Of a DNA stretch of 64,000 bases, positions 28,624 to 37,613 are shown in pieces. The notes below the pieces were generated by a model. That model was not told the origin of the DNA. It worked only from the letters and a program-made list of their open reading frames with translations, and made no database searches. The stretch's first letter is position 1. Every line of letters starts with the position of its first letter. This DNA is from Nostoc sp. LEGE 06077 (GTDB lineage: Bacteria > Cyanobacteriota > Cyanobacteriia > Cyanobacteriales > Nostocaceae). The stretch is taken from positions 62,001 to 126,000 of the forward strand of contig NZ_JADEWI010000004.1 of NCBI RefSeq assembly GCF_015207705.1. Reading direction: 5' to 3'. The position numbers and the translations under genes are program-made.

Positions 28624-30600
28624 ATGAAACAGCCACTCATTATCTCACGACCATCATCCAGCCCCACCACAACCGCCATCAAAGTACACGCCTTACACAA
28701 GCACTACAACAACCTAGCAGCCGTTCGGGGGATTGATTTCAGCGTCCATAAAGGCGAGATGTTCGGACTCATCGGCCCTGATGGGGCGGGGAAAACCACC
28801 ACCTTTCACATCTTGGGCGGTGTGATGGAAGCAACGGCGGGAGAAGTGGAGATATTTGGACAGCCGGCGCGAGATGCAAGATTAATAACAGGTTATCTCA
28901 CCCAACAGTTTTCCCTGTATTTAGATTTGAGTATTGATGAGAATTTACGTTATGCCGCAGGTTTACGGCAAGTAGCAGATGATTTGCTTCAAGAACGCCG
29001 CCAGAAATATTTAAAATTAATGAATTTAGATAAATTTGGCGATCGCTTGGCGGGACAATTATCTGGGGGAATGAAACAAAAGCTGGCGCTATGTTGTGCT
29101 TTAGTTTCTCAGCCAGAAGTATTGTTATTAGATGAACCAACCACAGGTGTTGATCCCGTTTCCCGGCGAGAATTTTGGGATGTGTTAGCGGAACTTTCCG
29201 CCGAGGGGATGACAATTGTCGTGGCGACACCTTACCTCGACGAAGCCGAACGCTGTCACCGCGTGGCTTTGATGTATGGTGGGCAAATTCAGGAAATTGG
29301 CACACCCGCAGATTTACGCGCTAATTTGGGCTTGCATCGCTTGGAAGTGCGAACAGCCAATTTAACAACCACAGAAGAGATACTTTCCCAGACTGTACAG
29401 AACAATATTATAGATGTGCAGATTTTTGGCGATCGCTTGGATGTACTCGTTCCAGATTTAGACGCGGGAGAAACAGAAGTCCGCCAACTTTTGCAACAAC
29501 ATCAGTTACCCTCCCCCACTATCGAACGTGGCGAACCCACATTAGAAAACGTCTTCGTTACTCGCCTGCGTCAACAAGGTTCTGTTCCACAGTTTTTTCC
29601 CTTCCCTCGTTCGCGTATGAGGGGAGTAGAGGGGCAGGAGAGTTTTAAACCTATACCTGTGAATCAACAGACGCAGCAACTGGCTATATATGCCCAAAAT
29701 TTGAGTCGGGTTTTTGGTAAATTCCAAGCTGTGAAAGATGTCAACGTTGAGGTGCGCTACGGCGAAATATTTGGCTTATTGGGTGCTAACGGTGCAGGAA
29801 AAACCACCACAATTAAAATGTTGTGCGGACTGTTAGAAGCCAGCGGTGGGGAAATTTCTCTCGGTGGTGAAACGGGAAATTTGCGGAGTGCAGACTTACG
29901 GCGACGCATTGGTTACATGAGTCAAAAATTCACCCTCTACGACGACTTAACCATTCTGCAAAACCTCGAATTTTATAGCGGAGTTTACGGCGTACCGCGC
30001 AAACTGCGACGAGAAAAAATCGATTGGGTAATTGCTACCTGCGGCTTAGAAGGACAAGAAAATCTCGTTACTGGACAATTACCAGGAGGTTGGAAACAGC
30101 GAGTCGCTTTCGGTGCTTCCGTCATGCACGAGCCAGATATTTTATTTTTAGATGAACCCACATCAGGTGTAGATCCCTTAGCGCGTCGCCAATTTTGGAA
30201 GCTAATTAATGACTTCGCCCGCAACGGAACAGCCATCTTAGTGACAACTCACTATTTAGAAGAAGCCGAACAGTGTAACCGCATGAGTTTTATGGTTGCG
30301 GGGGAAACCGTCGCCGAAGGTTCACCGAGTGCTATCAAAGCTTCCCAACCAGGACAATTAATCGAAATTATTGTCAATCAAAATCAAACAGCTTCCAAAT
30401 TACTCAAACAACACTTTGATTCTTGGCGTATCTCGATTTTTGCCGATCGTTTACACGTTGTTCTCGACAACCCCGAAAAAGAAATCAACCAAATAACGCA
30501 ACTATTAGCCGCCAATCAAATCAACATCAACTCCCTACGCCCCATCCCCTTTTCGTTAGAAGATGCCTTTATTGGCATAGTAGAGCGATCGCAAATATAA
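28624..30600 (+). CDS. ABC exporter ATPase with two fused nucleotide-binding domains (YbhF-like)
   Basis: 658 residues. Domain 1 has Walker A GPDGAGKTT, signature LSGGMKQKLALCCAL and Walker B VLLLDEPTTGVD. Domain 2 has GANGAGKTT, a weakened signature (LPGGWKQRVAFGAS, not LSGGQ) and LFLDEPTSGVD. The two are joined by a linker around residues 318-345 that includes a stretch (FPFPRSRMRGVEGQESF) encoded by a GGGGCAGGAGAG-type repeat. With HlyD upstream and two ABC-2 permeases downstream it forms a drug or lipid exporter of the YbhGFSR type. The gap to HlyD carries a CTCTGCG repeat just before the ATG. Confidence 0.9.
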   Translation: MKQPLIISRPSSSPTTTAIKVHALHKHYNNLAAVRGIDFSVHKGEMFGLIGPDGAGKTTTFHILGGVMEATAGEVEIFGQPARDARLITGYLTQQFSLYLDLSIDENLRYAAGLRQVADDLLQERRQKYLKLMNLDKFGDRLAGQLSGGMKQKLALCCALVSQPEVLLLDEPTTGVDPVSRREFWDVLAELSAEGMTIVVATPYLDEAERCHRVALMYGGQIQEIGTPADLRANLGLHRLEVRTANLTTTEEILSQTVQNNIIDVQIFGDRLDVLVPDLDAGETEVRQLLQQHQLPSPTIERGEPTLENVFVTRLRQQGSVPQFFPFPRSRMRGVEGQESFKPIPVNQQTQQLAIYAQNLSRVFGKFQAVKDVNVEVRYGEIFGLLGANGAGKTTTIKMLCGLLEASGGEISLGGETGNLRSADLRRRIGYMSQKFTLYDDLTILQNLEFYSGVYGVPRKLRREKIDWVIATCGLEGQENLVTGQLPGGWKQRVAFGASVMHEPDILFLDEPTSGVDPLARRQFWKLINDFARNGTAILVTTHYLEEAEQCNRMSFMVAGETVAEGSPSAIKASQPGQLIEIIVNQNQTASKLLKQHFDSWRISIFADRLHVVLDNPEKEINQITQLLAANQININSLRPIPFSLEDAFIGIVERSQI

Positions 30601-30651
30601 AAAACTCCGCGCCCCTTTGCCTTTACTTCCCCACACCTTGGCGTTAAACAA

Positions 30652-31758
30652 ATGAAAAGAATCATTGCCCAATGTATTAAAGAAATAGCCCAATTTCGCC
30701 GCGATCGCCTTACCTTAGCCTTAGCCTTTATCTTGCCATTTATCACCCTCATAATTTTTGGTTTTGCTATTAGATTAGAAAGCAAAGATATCCCTTTAAT
30801 TGTCCAAGATTTTAATCGCACCAGCCTCAGCAATAGCTACATTGAAAGATTATACGCCACTAATCAATTTACCCCTAAACAATGGTCAGGTGGCAACCCT
30901 ACACGAGATGCTATAGATAAAGGAATTGCTAAAGCTGCCGTCATTATTCCTCCTGAATTTAGCCGTGATATTCAAGCAGGCAAAAGTACAACGGTGCAAG
31001 TTTTAATTGATGCGACTGATGTTAACAACGCGCGAGTAATTAGAAATAGTATTCAAAGAGTCACAAACTTTTTCATGCAGGAGCATGGACTATTACCACC
31101 TACTAATAGTATTACAGCAAGAACGCGTTTGTGGTTTAATCCTGGCAGATTAGAATCACTGTATATAGTGCCGGGAGTGTATGGAGTTGTGCTGTGGATT
31201 TTCCCTTCATTACTGGCTGCGATCGCAATGGTTAGGGAAAAAGAAAAAGGGACAATTATTCAAGTCTACGCTTCTAGTATCAGTGCCACTGAACTCTTAC
31301 TTGGTAAAGGATTAGCCTACTTATTAATTGCTATCTTAGAAACCTTAATAGTCATGATATTAGGCTCAATAATTTTCCAAGTTGGTATAGTAGGCAATCC
31401 CATAACTTTAGTAATTGGCACTCTCTTATTCTTGATGGATAGTGTACTATTTGGTTTACTTTTAGGAGTACGCAGTAGTAACCAAAATGCTGCTGTTCAA
31501 GGCGTTTCTCTCGTTGGGTTTATTACATCATTATTATTATCAGGTTTTATTTATCCCCTCAATAACATTCCCTTCCCTCTTTCATTAGCACCTAATATAG
31601 TTCCAGCGCGTTATTACATTGATATTACTCGTGATTCTTTTGTACGTGGTACAGGCTTTGCTGGAGTTTGGTTTGATTTACTCATGTTGACAATCTTGGG
31701 TTTATTCTTTTTTAACGTATCACACCGAGTTTTAAGTCGAATGCAATTACCTAGTTAA
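30652..31758 (+). CDS. ABC-2 type permease (YbhS-like)
   Basis: 368 residues. One N-terminal helix (about 22-42), a large extracytoplasmic domain to about 175 (VQDFNRTSLSNSYIERL..., VIIPPEFSRDI, VQVLIDATDVNNA), then five helices, with the MVREKEKGTIIQVYASSISATELLLGK segment typical of ABC-2 permeases. It is the first of two permeases and should pair with the next gene product as a heterodimer. It lies 51 bp after the ATPase gene, with a CTCCGCG...GGCGTTAAAC repeat in the gap. Confidence 0.9.
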   Translation: MKRIIAQCIKEIAQFRRDRLTLALAFILPFITLIIFGFAIRLESKDIPLIVQDFNRTSLSNSYIERLYATNQFTPKQWSGGNPTRDAIDKGIAKAAVIIPPEFSRDIQAGKSTTVQVLIDATDVNNARVIRNSIQRVTNFFMQEHGLLPPTNSITARTRLWFNPGRLESLYIVPGVYGVVLWIFPSLLAAIAMVREKEKGTIIQVYASSISATELLLGKGLAYLLIAILETLIVMILGSIIFQVGIVGNPITLVIGTLLFLMDSVLFGLLLGVRSSNQNAAVQGVSLVGFITSLLLSGFIYPLNNIPFPLSLAPNIVPARYYIDITRDSFVRGTGFAGVWFDLLMLTILGLFFFNVSHRVLSRMQLPS

Positions 31759-31782
31759 TCTTAAAAAAACTGCGTAAGTATT

Positions 31783-31890
31783 CAGGAGTCAGAATTAAGG
31801 AGTCAGAAGGTTTAAAGAATCAGGAGAAATATTTGATGAATTAATTTGCTAATCCTCTAGATATTTCTAAATTCTGGCTTCTGACTCCTG
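31783..31890. repeat. Inverted repeat between the two permease genes
   Basis: CAGGAGTCAGAA (31,783-31,794) and a second AGGAGTCAGAAG (31,798-31,809) are complementary to CTTCTGACTCCTG near 31,878-31,890. The intervening sequence is AT-rich. This is a dispersed hairpin repeat that could reduce transcription of the distal permease. Confidence 0.6.
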
Positions 31891-31956
31891 GGTGCTGAAT
31901 TCTTACAAAACTGCTTCTTCTCTTTGCGTCCTTAGCGTACTTTGCGGTTTGTTAAA

Positions 31957-33078
31957 ATGAAACTTATTCGTCAACTATTCGACAGTCCATTTTGGGCATT
32001 AGTCCGAAAAGAAATCAATCAGATATTACGCAATAGACAATTAATTGTATTGCTAATTGTCCCGCCGACTATCCAACTATTACTATATGGATTTATCTTA
32101 AACCCTGACGTGCATAACTTAAGATTAGGTGTCATCGATTATGCCAACGTCAGCGCCAGCCGTGAGTTAGTTTCAGCTATGACATCTAATCAAATTTTTA
32201 CACTTGAATCTGTACCAAGTAGTGAAAAAGATTTGAGTCGGCAAGTAGAAGAAGGCAAGCTAGATGTCGGCGTGATCATTCCTCCTGATTTCCCTCGAAA
32301 ACTCGCACAAAAATCAGCAGAAATTCAGGTATTTATTGATGCAGTCAATGCCAATACAGCCGGAATTGCTGGCAATTATATGAATCAAATTATTCAACAA
32401 TATAATTTGCATTTGACTCAGGCGCGAGTTACTCTGCCAATTTCCCCTGAAGTCGTATTTCTCTACAACCCTGGATTAATTAGTAGCTGGTTTTTTGTAC
32501 CGGGAGTTATGGGGTTAGTTCTCACATTAATTGGCACATTAGTTTCCGCAATCACAGTTGTTCGAGAAAAAGATACGGGAACTTTAGAACAATTATTGAT
32601 GACTCCGGCGGCAAACTGGCAAATTTTACTATCAAAAATTGTGCCTTTAGCTGTTTTATTATTAGGAGATGTTTTACTCGCTTTAACTTTAGCAACAGTA
32701 GTATTTCACGTCCCATTTCGGGGAAATTTTTTCCTGTTTTTTGCCCTGTCGAGTATGTATGTATTTGTGGGGATTAGTTTAGGGATTATGTTGGCTACTG
32801 TTTGCCGATCGCAACAACAAGTAGTTCTGACATCTTTCTTTATTAATTTACCAATGGTACAGACTTCTGGTGCGATCGCACCTATTGAAGCTATGCCACC
32901 TTTTTTCCAAGTTTTGTCTTTAATCAATCCCCTACGTCATTATATCGCCATTGTCAGAGGCATTCTACTCAAAGGAGTTGGGTTAGATGTCTTGTGGATT
33001 AATGTTTTGGCATTAGTAGCCTTTGCGATTGTTTTATTAACTATTAGTATTAATAAATTTCGTAGTCAATTGAGCTAA
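31957..33078 (+). CDS. ABC-2 type permease (YbhR-like)
   Basis: 373 residues from the ATG at 31,957; an in-frame TTG at 31,942 is less likely. Same topology as its neighbour: an N-terminal helix, an extracytoplasmic domain (LGVIDYANVSASREL, DVGVIIPPDFPRKL, VQVFIDAVNANTAG-like) and a membrane domain with VVREKDTGTLEQLLMTPAANWQILLSK. It likely forms the exporter channel with the upstream permease. The CTTTGCGTCCTTAGCG repeat ends just before the start codon. The gene is followed within 30 bp by the convergent sensor kinase. Confidence 0.9.
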   Translation: MKLIRQLFDSPFWALVRKEINQILRNRQLIVLLIVPPTIQLLLYGFILNPDVHNLRLGVIDYANVSASRELVSAMTSNQIFTLESVPSSEKDLSRQVEEGKLDVGVIIPPDFPRKLAQKSAEIQVFIDAVNANTAGIAGNYMNQIIQQYNLHLTQARVTLPISPEVVFLYNPGLISSWFFVPGVMGLVLTLIGTLVSAITVVREKDTGTLEQLLMTPAANWQILLSKIVPLAVLLLGDVLLALTLATVVFHVPFRGNFFLFFALSSMYVFVGISLGIMLATVCRSQQQVVLTSFFINLPMVQTSGAIAPIEAMPPFFQVLSLINPLRHYIAIVRGILLKGVGLDVLWINVLALVAFAIVLLTISINKFRSQLS

Positions 33079-33107
33079 ATATATTTTTACATTGCTGGTA
33101 ATACTGG

Positions 33108-34385
33108 TTAAATTTGCAGTGTTTTTTTGATGGTAAAAAAGAATGTGCTACCCTGATGAAATTCTGATTCCACCCAAATACTGCCACCATACATCTCAAC
33201 AATCTTTTTGACTATAGATAAACCAATTCCCGTGCTTGTGGAATCTTCAGTACTAGATAATTTTTGGAAAATCTGGAAGATTTTTGTAAAATATTTTTCT
33301 TCGATCCCAATTCCATTATCAGCAACACTGATTTGCCAATAATCATCTTTTTCTGTGCAGTCAACTAAAATCTTTCCTTGAGGTTTATCTAAAAACTTGA
33401 TGGCGTTACTCAACAAATTTTGAAAAACTTGTTCAAGTTTAGTCTTTTCCCAATAAATAATCGGTAAAGGTTTAGTTATTTCGATTTGAATATTTTTGCT
33501 TGCTTCCAAAGTTTCAATTACGTCTCTAATCAAAACATTTAAATTAACTTCTCTTTTGTCTTCTCTCAGCCTGCCAACTCTAGAATATTCTAAAATTCCA
33601 TCAATCAAATTTTGTAACTTATTAACCCTGCTGATGAGTCTATTAACTAAGTCTTTACCTTCTGCATCAAATTTGTCTGCATAATCATTTAATAACCATT
33701 CTGATAATAAACCAACACCTCTTAATGGAGCTTTTAAATCATGGGAAACTATATGAGCAAAGTCATTCAATTCTTGATTAGTATTTTTTAATTGTTGGAG
33801 TAATTCACCCATTCTTTCTTGAGATTTCTGGCGTTGCACAATCTCCATTTGAAGTTGTTTATTGGCTGTGGCTAGTTCAACAGTACGTTGTTCTACCAGT
33901 TCTTCTAAGCGTTCTTTGTATTGGCGTAACTCATTCTCTACTAATTTACGTTCTGTAATTTCAACTTGCAAAGCTTGATTTGCTGCTTCTAGTTGTGCTG
34001 GGCTTGGTAAAGCTAGTGCTTGAGGCACTAACGGGATTAATGTCAAAGAAGTATAAAAGGAAATAATCGCTGTCAGTGCTTTGATACTTCCAGATAACCA
34101 ATAATAAGGATGCCAAAGGGTGAATATTTCTGTTAAATGCGTTGTGCCACAAGAAATAATAAAAGCACTGAATAAAATAAAAATATTTTTAAATGGTATA
34201 TCTTGTCTTTTTCGGACGAAATATACCAACATCAGCGGAATGGAATAATAAGAGAAAGCAATTATCGAATCTGACAAAATGTGTAACCATACTAACCCTG
34301 GCTGCCATAAGTAACAATGCCCATGTGGAATAAAATTGTCTGATAGAAAAGAATTAAAAAAATCTTCCACCTGCATACCCCCCAT
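33108..34385 (-). CDS. Ethylene-receptor-like membrane histidine kinase
   Basis: 425 residues. The N-terminal three-helix membrane domain (about 28-125) matches the plant ETR1 ethylene-binding domain: LSDSIIAFSYYSIPLMLVYFV and FSAFIISCGTTHL. Residues known to matter in ETR1 are present with the same spacing: Asp39, Tyr46, Pro50, Ile76, Cys79, His83 (ETR1 Asp25, Tyr32, Pro36, Ile62, Cys65, His69). Cys79 and His83 would bind copper and so ethylene. A coiled coil (about 130-200) and a kinase domain follow, with SHDLKAPLRG (His box), a VADNGIGIEEKYF G1 box and STGIGLSIVKKIVE. It has no PAS, GAF or receiver domain. Synechocystis has a related ethylene receptor that influences phototaxis; here a role is inference. 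Confidence 0.88.
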   Translation of the reverse strand: MGGMQVEDFFNSFLSDNFIPHGHCYLWQPGLVWLHILSDSIIAFSYYSIPLMLVYFVRKRQDIPFKNIFILFSAFIISCGTTHLTEIFTLWHPYYWLSGSIKALTAIISFYTSLTLIPLVPQALALPSPAQLEAANQALQVEITERKLVENELRQYKERLEELVEQRTVELATANKQLQMEIVQRQKSQERMGELLQQLKNTNQELNDFAHIVSHDLKAPLRGVGLLSEWLLNDYADKFDAEGKDLVNRLISRVNKLQNLIDGILEYSRVGRLREDKREVNLNVLIRDVIETLEASKNIQIEITKPLPIIYWEKTKLEQVFQNLLSNAIKFLDKPQGKILVDCTEKDDYWQISVADNGIGIEEKYFTKIFQIFQKLSSTEDSTSTGIGLSIVKKIVEMYGGSIWVESEFHQGSTFFFTIKKTLQI

Positions 34386-34472
34386 TCTTAGTTAAAGCTT
34401 TGTATCATAATTAGACTAAAATATTAGAAATAAATAATAATTTTTTATATTTTTCTAGATGCCCATAACTAA

Positions 34473-34503
34473 AGCTCCCAAATTTAGTTAAAATTTGGGA
34501 GCT
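34473..34503 (-). terminator. Strong hairpin after the 6S-like RNA
   Basis: AGCTCCCAAATTT and AAATTTGGGAGCT are perfect 13-bp complements around a 5-nt loop. On the minus strand it lies 12 bp past the end of the candidate 6S RNA. It could end that RNA or a longer purK transcript. The T-run behind it is weak (TTAGTTA). Confidence 0.55.
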
Positions 34504-34514
34504 AAAAATTTATA

Positions 34515-34697
34515 AGTTCACCGCAACGCCGTTTTACCTAAGTTTATGACCTGGTTAAACCAGGTGGGTACCGATGTTGCTCGTTTAAAGTTTCCGGGTA
34601 CATGCCCGGTCTACTGCCACGATAACTGTTGGTTCCCTTTTCTTTAAAGACATAGATCAAAAAACTTGATGGCAGTCACCAACGTCGCAGTGCAACT
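34515..34697 (-). ncRNA. ssaA: Candidate 6S RNA downstream of purK
   Basis: 183 nt with no ORF between purK and the kinase. The ends pair: 5' AGTT-g-CACTGCGACG with 3' CGTTGCGGTG-AACT, a 14-bp closing stem. Inside, GGGAACC pairs with GGTACCC, giving the long rod with a central opening expected of 6S RNA, which binds RNA polymerase. A perfect -10 box TATAAT (34,703-34,708 on the minus strand) lies six bases before the proposed 5' end. From memory, cyanobacterial 6S genes often neighbour purK. Identification rests on structure, promoter and neighbourhood, not on an alignment; it could be another structured RNA. Confidence 0.65.
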
Positions 34698-34702
34698 AAC
34701 TC

Positions 34703-34708
34703 ATTATA
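34703..34708 (-). promoter_or_regulatory. -10 box of the candidate 6S RNA
   Basis: Consensus TATAAT on the minus strand, six bases before the predicted RNA 5' end at 34,697. No convincing -35 element is seen at the usual distance. Confidence 0.6.
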
Positions 34709-34756
34709 GCTTTCTCAAACAACTTGTGTGTTCAATATAAAAATTCTCTGACCAAT

Positions 34757-35902
34757 TTAACTGGGATACCAGATAGATTCGAGGGCTTGGGCGAGATTAT
34801 TTGCCGCTGCTGGGTTATATTCATCTAGCAAAACCGTGACGTGTCCCAATTTCCGCCCAGGACGAGATGCGGTTTTGTTGTACCAGTGAACTGTCGCTTG
34901 GGGGATGGTGGCTAATTGTTGGCGCTGGGTTTGATAGTCACTCTCGGAATTTTCATATCCTAGTAGGTTAACCATTATCGCCATTGGACAGTGTAAACTA
35001 GGGTTGCCCAAAGGTAGACCACACACGGCTCTAAGGTGTTGTGCAAATTGGGAAGTTTCGCAAGCATCGATGGAGAAATGTCCCGAATTGTGCGTGCGGG
35101 GGGCTATTTCGTTGACTAGGACTTGGCCATCTTTGGTGAGAAATAGTTCTATACCAAAAACGCCCACGACTTGTAGGCTATTTAAGAGAGTATGGGCGAT
35201 CGCTTGACTTTGTTGGGCTTGATTGGGTGTAATATCCGCAGGGGCGATGACTCGCCGACAGACTTGTTGTTCTTGTTGGGTTTCTACCACTGGATAGCTG
35301 ACAACTTCACCATTAACAGAACGGGCTGCTATTACCGCTAGTTCCCGTGTAAATGGCACAAATTCTTCAATTAAAAACTGTGATTTATTTGCTGCTTGAG
35401 CTAACTTTTGCTGTAAACTTGCTAAATCTTGGATAATAAATGTGCCTTGTCCGTCGTAACCATGACGACGTGATTTTAACACAACAGGAAAACTTAAAGC
35501 CTCTAGCTTAGATGTTAAATTCTCGATATCATCTACAGCAAAAAATTGCGGTACAGGTAAGCCTAAATCTCGCAAATAACAACGCTGATGATATTTATCT
35601 AATAATGGTGATAAAGCTTCTAACCTCGGACGAAAGCAAACACCTTGATTAGCTAATAAAGATAAAGCATCAAGGTCAACAAATTCATTCTCAAAGGTGA
35701 TAACTTCACTTTTTTGGGCTAATATTTCTGTGGCTTTTGCATCATCAATTGCCGCAAAAACCGTATCTTGAGCAATAGCCACAGCCGGATCAAATTTACT
35801 AGGAGTCTGTACAATTAATTCTACTCCTAGTTTTTGCGCTGCATCTCCCATCATCCAGGCTAGTTGCCCACCACCAATTACACCAACACGCTTCATCGAC
35901 AT
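34757..35902 (-). CDS. purK: N5-carboxyaminoimidazole ribonucleotide synthase
   Basis: 381 residues, ATP-grasp enzyme converting AIR, ATP and bicarbonate to N5-CAIR in purine synthesis. Visible signatures: N-terminal GGGQLAWMMGDAAQKLG, the ATP-grasp VLKSRRHGYDGQG loop, FIEEF-type (LIEEFVPFTRELAVI) and the metal-binding NEIAPRTHNSGH. The ATG at 35,902 or 35,896 overlaps the stop of the upstream pentapeptide gene by a few bases, indicating coupled translation. The partner purE is not in the window. A candidate 6S RNA lies directly downstream on the same strand. Confidence 0.93.
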   Translation of the reverse strand: MSMKRVGVIGGGQLAWMMGDAAQKLGVELIVQTPSKFDPAVAIAQDTVFAAIDDAKATEILAQKSEVITFENEFVDLDALSLLANQGVCFRPRLEALSPLLDKYHQRCYLRDLGLPVPQFFAVDDIENLTSKLEALSFPVVLKSRRHGYDGQGTFIIQDLASLQQKLAQAANKSQFLIEEFVPFTRELAVIAARSVNGEVVSYPVVETQQEQQVCRRVIAPADITPNQAQQSQAIAHTLLNSLQVVGVFGIELFLTKDGQVLVNEIAPRTHNSGHFSIDACETSQFAQHLRAVCGLPLGNPSLHCPMAIMVNLLGYENSESDYQTQRQQLATIPQATVHWYNKTASRPGRKLGHVTVLLDEYNPAAANNLAQALESIWYPS

Positions 35903-36462
35903 CCTAAAGATTCACGAGTTTCTACGCCAGTTTTGGAATTTACCCCACTAGCTTTACTGCACAGTTCTTTGATTTGGGCTTTATCCAACACTGCATCAGT
36001 GAAGTCTGCACCTTGAATATTCACATCTGTAAACAGGGCGCGAAGTAACAAGGCTTCTTTGAAAACGGCATCGCTCAAATCAGCCCCTGTTAAGTTTACC
36101 TGATCGACCATCGCATTAGTTAAATCGGCTTGATGAAGATTAGCTTTGGTCATCACTGAAGCACTCAAGACGGCTCCGCGCAAGTCAGCACCTGTAAAGT
36201 TAGCCATTTCCATGTTCGCGTTGGAAAATTCCGCCGCTTGCAGCATTTGTCCCGAAAAATCACGTCTACCTAGCTGTGCATTACTAAATGACAATGGATG
36301 AGTCCAGTCTACTGCAAGGGCGGTAAGAGGCAGGAGGCAGAAGGCAGAAGGCAGGAGCAAGAGGGTAAGAATAGTTATTACTGTGTAGTGATTTTTGCTC
36401 AGGTGAATTAGACAAAGTAATAAACTTGCTAAAAGTAATATTAATCCTGGTAGCCAAAACAT
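35893..36462 (-). CDS. Pentapeptide-repeat protein with N-terminal membrane segments
   Basis: 189 residues. Two hydrophobic stretches (about 3-20 and 27-50) are followed by pentapeptide repeats of the A(D/N)LxX type from about residue 60: MANFTGADLRGAVLSASVM, ANLHQADLTNAMVDQVNL and so on, forming a right-handed quadrilateral beta-helix. The second hydrophobic stretch (LLLPSAFCLLPLTALA) is encoded by a run of GGCAGAAGGCAG-type heptamers at about 36,328-36,358, so a repeat has been absorbed into the coding sequence. It is translationally coupled to purK, but a purine role is unlikely; function is unknown. Confidence 0.75.
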   Translation of the reverse strand: MFWLPGLILLLASLLLCLIHLSKNHYTVITILTLLLLPSAFCLLPLTALAVDWTHPLSFSNAQLGRRDFSGQMLQAAEFSNANMEMANFTGADLRGAVLSASVMTKANLHQADLTNAMVDQVNLTGADLSDAVFKEALLLRALFTDVNIQGADFTDAVLDKAQIKELCSKASGVNSKTGVETRESLGCR

Positions 36463-37250
36463 ATTGATTTTTTAAGTATTGTAGATTACCTTAGCTTAAC
36501 ATTTTGTAATGTAACCCAGGCGATCGCCTAAACATCAACATTAGACTACGTATTAGAGTGGGCATTTTCAGCCAAACAGGCAATCAAAATATTATTTGAT
36601 GCCCATATTTAGAGATATTGAAGTTTTGGCAACAATTAAATTGTCTCATCTCACCCAAGGCTGAGTTTCTTCAGTTCAAAACAATTTTCGGAAGTTATAC
36701 CAATTTAATCTAAAGCTACACCCGATAAATTCTGTAGAGACTTTACCTGCAAAGTCTCTACAACAGCCGATTAATTGCATCTTCATAAAGCAACTGTATG
36801 ACTACAGCGCATACTCACTTGTATATTTACAATTCTTGATTTTTAAAAATGCGTTTTGCGATATAAATGTTTTTATGATTATTTATCTACTATAGTTATT
36901 TACATTTCTTTATTATGGATTTTCAAAGTAAAGTTTATTAACTTTTGCTTTTAACAGCCATTATCGCCTGTTAATCTTCTTATTAAGGTGAGTAGTCAGC
37001 ATTGCTTGAGCATATTGATTATCCGTCTCGAATGCTTGGCCGGCTACACAAGAGGAGAATTAAGTTTAGTTTCATAATAGTTGCTTGGTTAGTCAGAGAA
37101 AGGTAGGAGGAAGGCAAAAGTTCAAGAAGTTACATAATCGGCTTTTTAGCCTTCTCTAACATTCGGTTTATTTCTATTGCCAGTTGTTAGTTAGAAACCT
37201 ATTAGTTTATATTCAGCAACTACACAAAATTCGTAAGCAGCATTACACAA
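36463..37250. other. 788-bp region without a supported gene
   Basis: Between divergent genes. It contains one HIP1-like site (CGATCG near 36,521), a perfect small hairpin at 36,734-36,761 and otherwise AT-rich sequence. The purine-rich AGAGAAAGGTAGGAGGAAGG near 37,096 has no ORF behind it. I found no RNA gene I could name. Confidence 0.4.
36734..36761. repeat. Dispersed hairpin repeat GTAGAGACTTT
   Basis: GTAGAGACTTT and AAAGTCTCTAC are perfect 11-bp complements around ACCTGC. The GTAGAGAC...GTCTCTAC hairpin is, from memory, one of the commonest dispersed palindromes of Nostoc genomes. Confidence 0.7.
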
Positions 37251-37574
37251 ATGATGAAACATTATTCTCTAGAATGGATCGAGACTTGGTGCCAAGAAAA
37301 TGGCTGGACAGAATTATTTGTTGAACGGCGAAATAATTATTGGGCATTTCCTCCAGGCGGAGTAATGCCAGAACCCATTCCATCTCATGTTTTGAGAGGA
37401 ATTAAAGCTGAAAAAGGATTCACCTTTGAAGAAAGAATTTGGTCAATGTCAGCCGTATTTGGTACGGTTGTAGCTGTCGCAAGCACCTTTATACTCAGAT
37501 GTCCAATGCCTTTGGTAGTGGCCTTTGCCTTTAACGCTGTAACGGTAGCTCAGTTAGAATTAGAAGATGTTTAA
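37251..37574 (+). CDS. Conserved hypothetical small membrane protein
   Basis: 107 residues. The soluble N-terminal half (HYSLEWIETWCQENGWTELFVERRNNYWAFPPGGVMPEPIP, residues about 3-43, with many aromatic residues) is followed by about two hydrophobic helices (about 63-82 and 84-100). I do not recognise a named family, though the composition is that of conserved cyanobacterial small membrane proteins. The second ATG (residue 2) is an alternative start. It stands alone, with a heptamer-repeat region after it. Confidence 0.6.
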   Translation: MMKHYSLEWIETWCQENGWTELFVERRNNYWAFPPGGVMPEPIPSHVLRGIKAEKGFTFEERIWSMSAVFGTVVAVASTFILRCPMPLVVAFAFNAVTVAQLELEDV

Positions 37575-37613
37575 GAGAAATCAAGGGTCAATGGTTGTGA
37601 AAGTTGACAATGA

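Noticed and set aside
34549-34565. ACCTGGTT-A-AACCAGGT palindrome as an independent operator
   Set aside because: It falls inside the candidate 6S RNA and is better explained as a stem-loop of that RNA.
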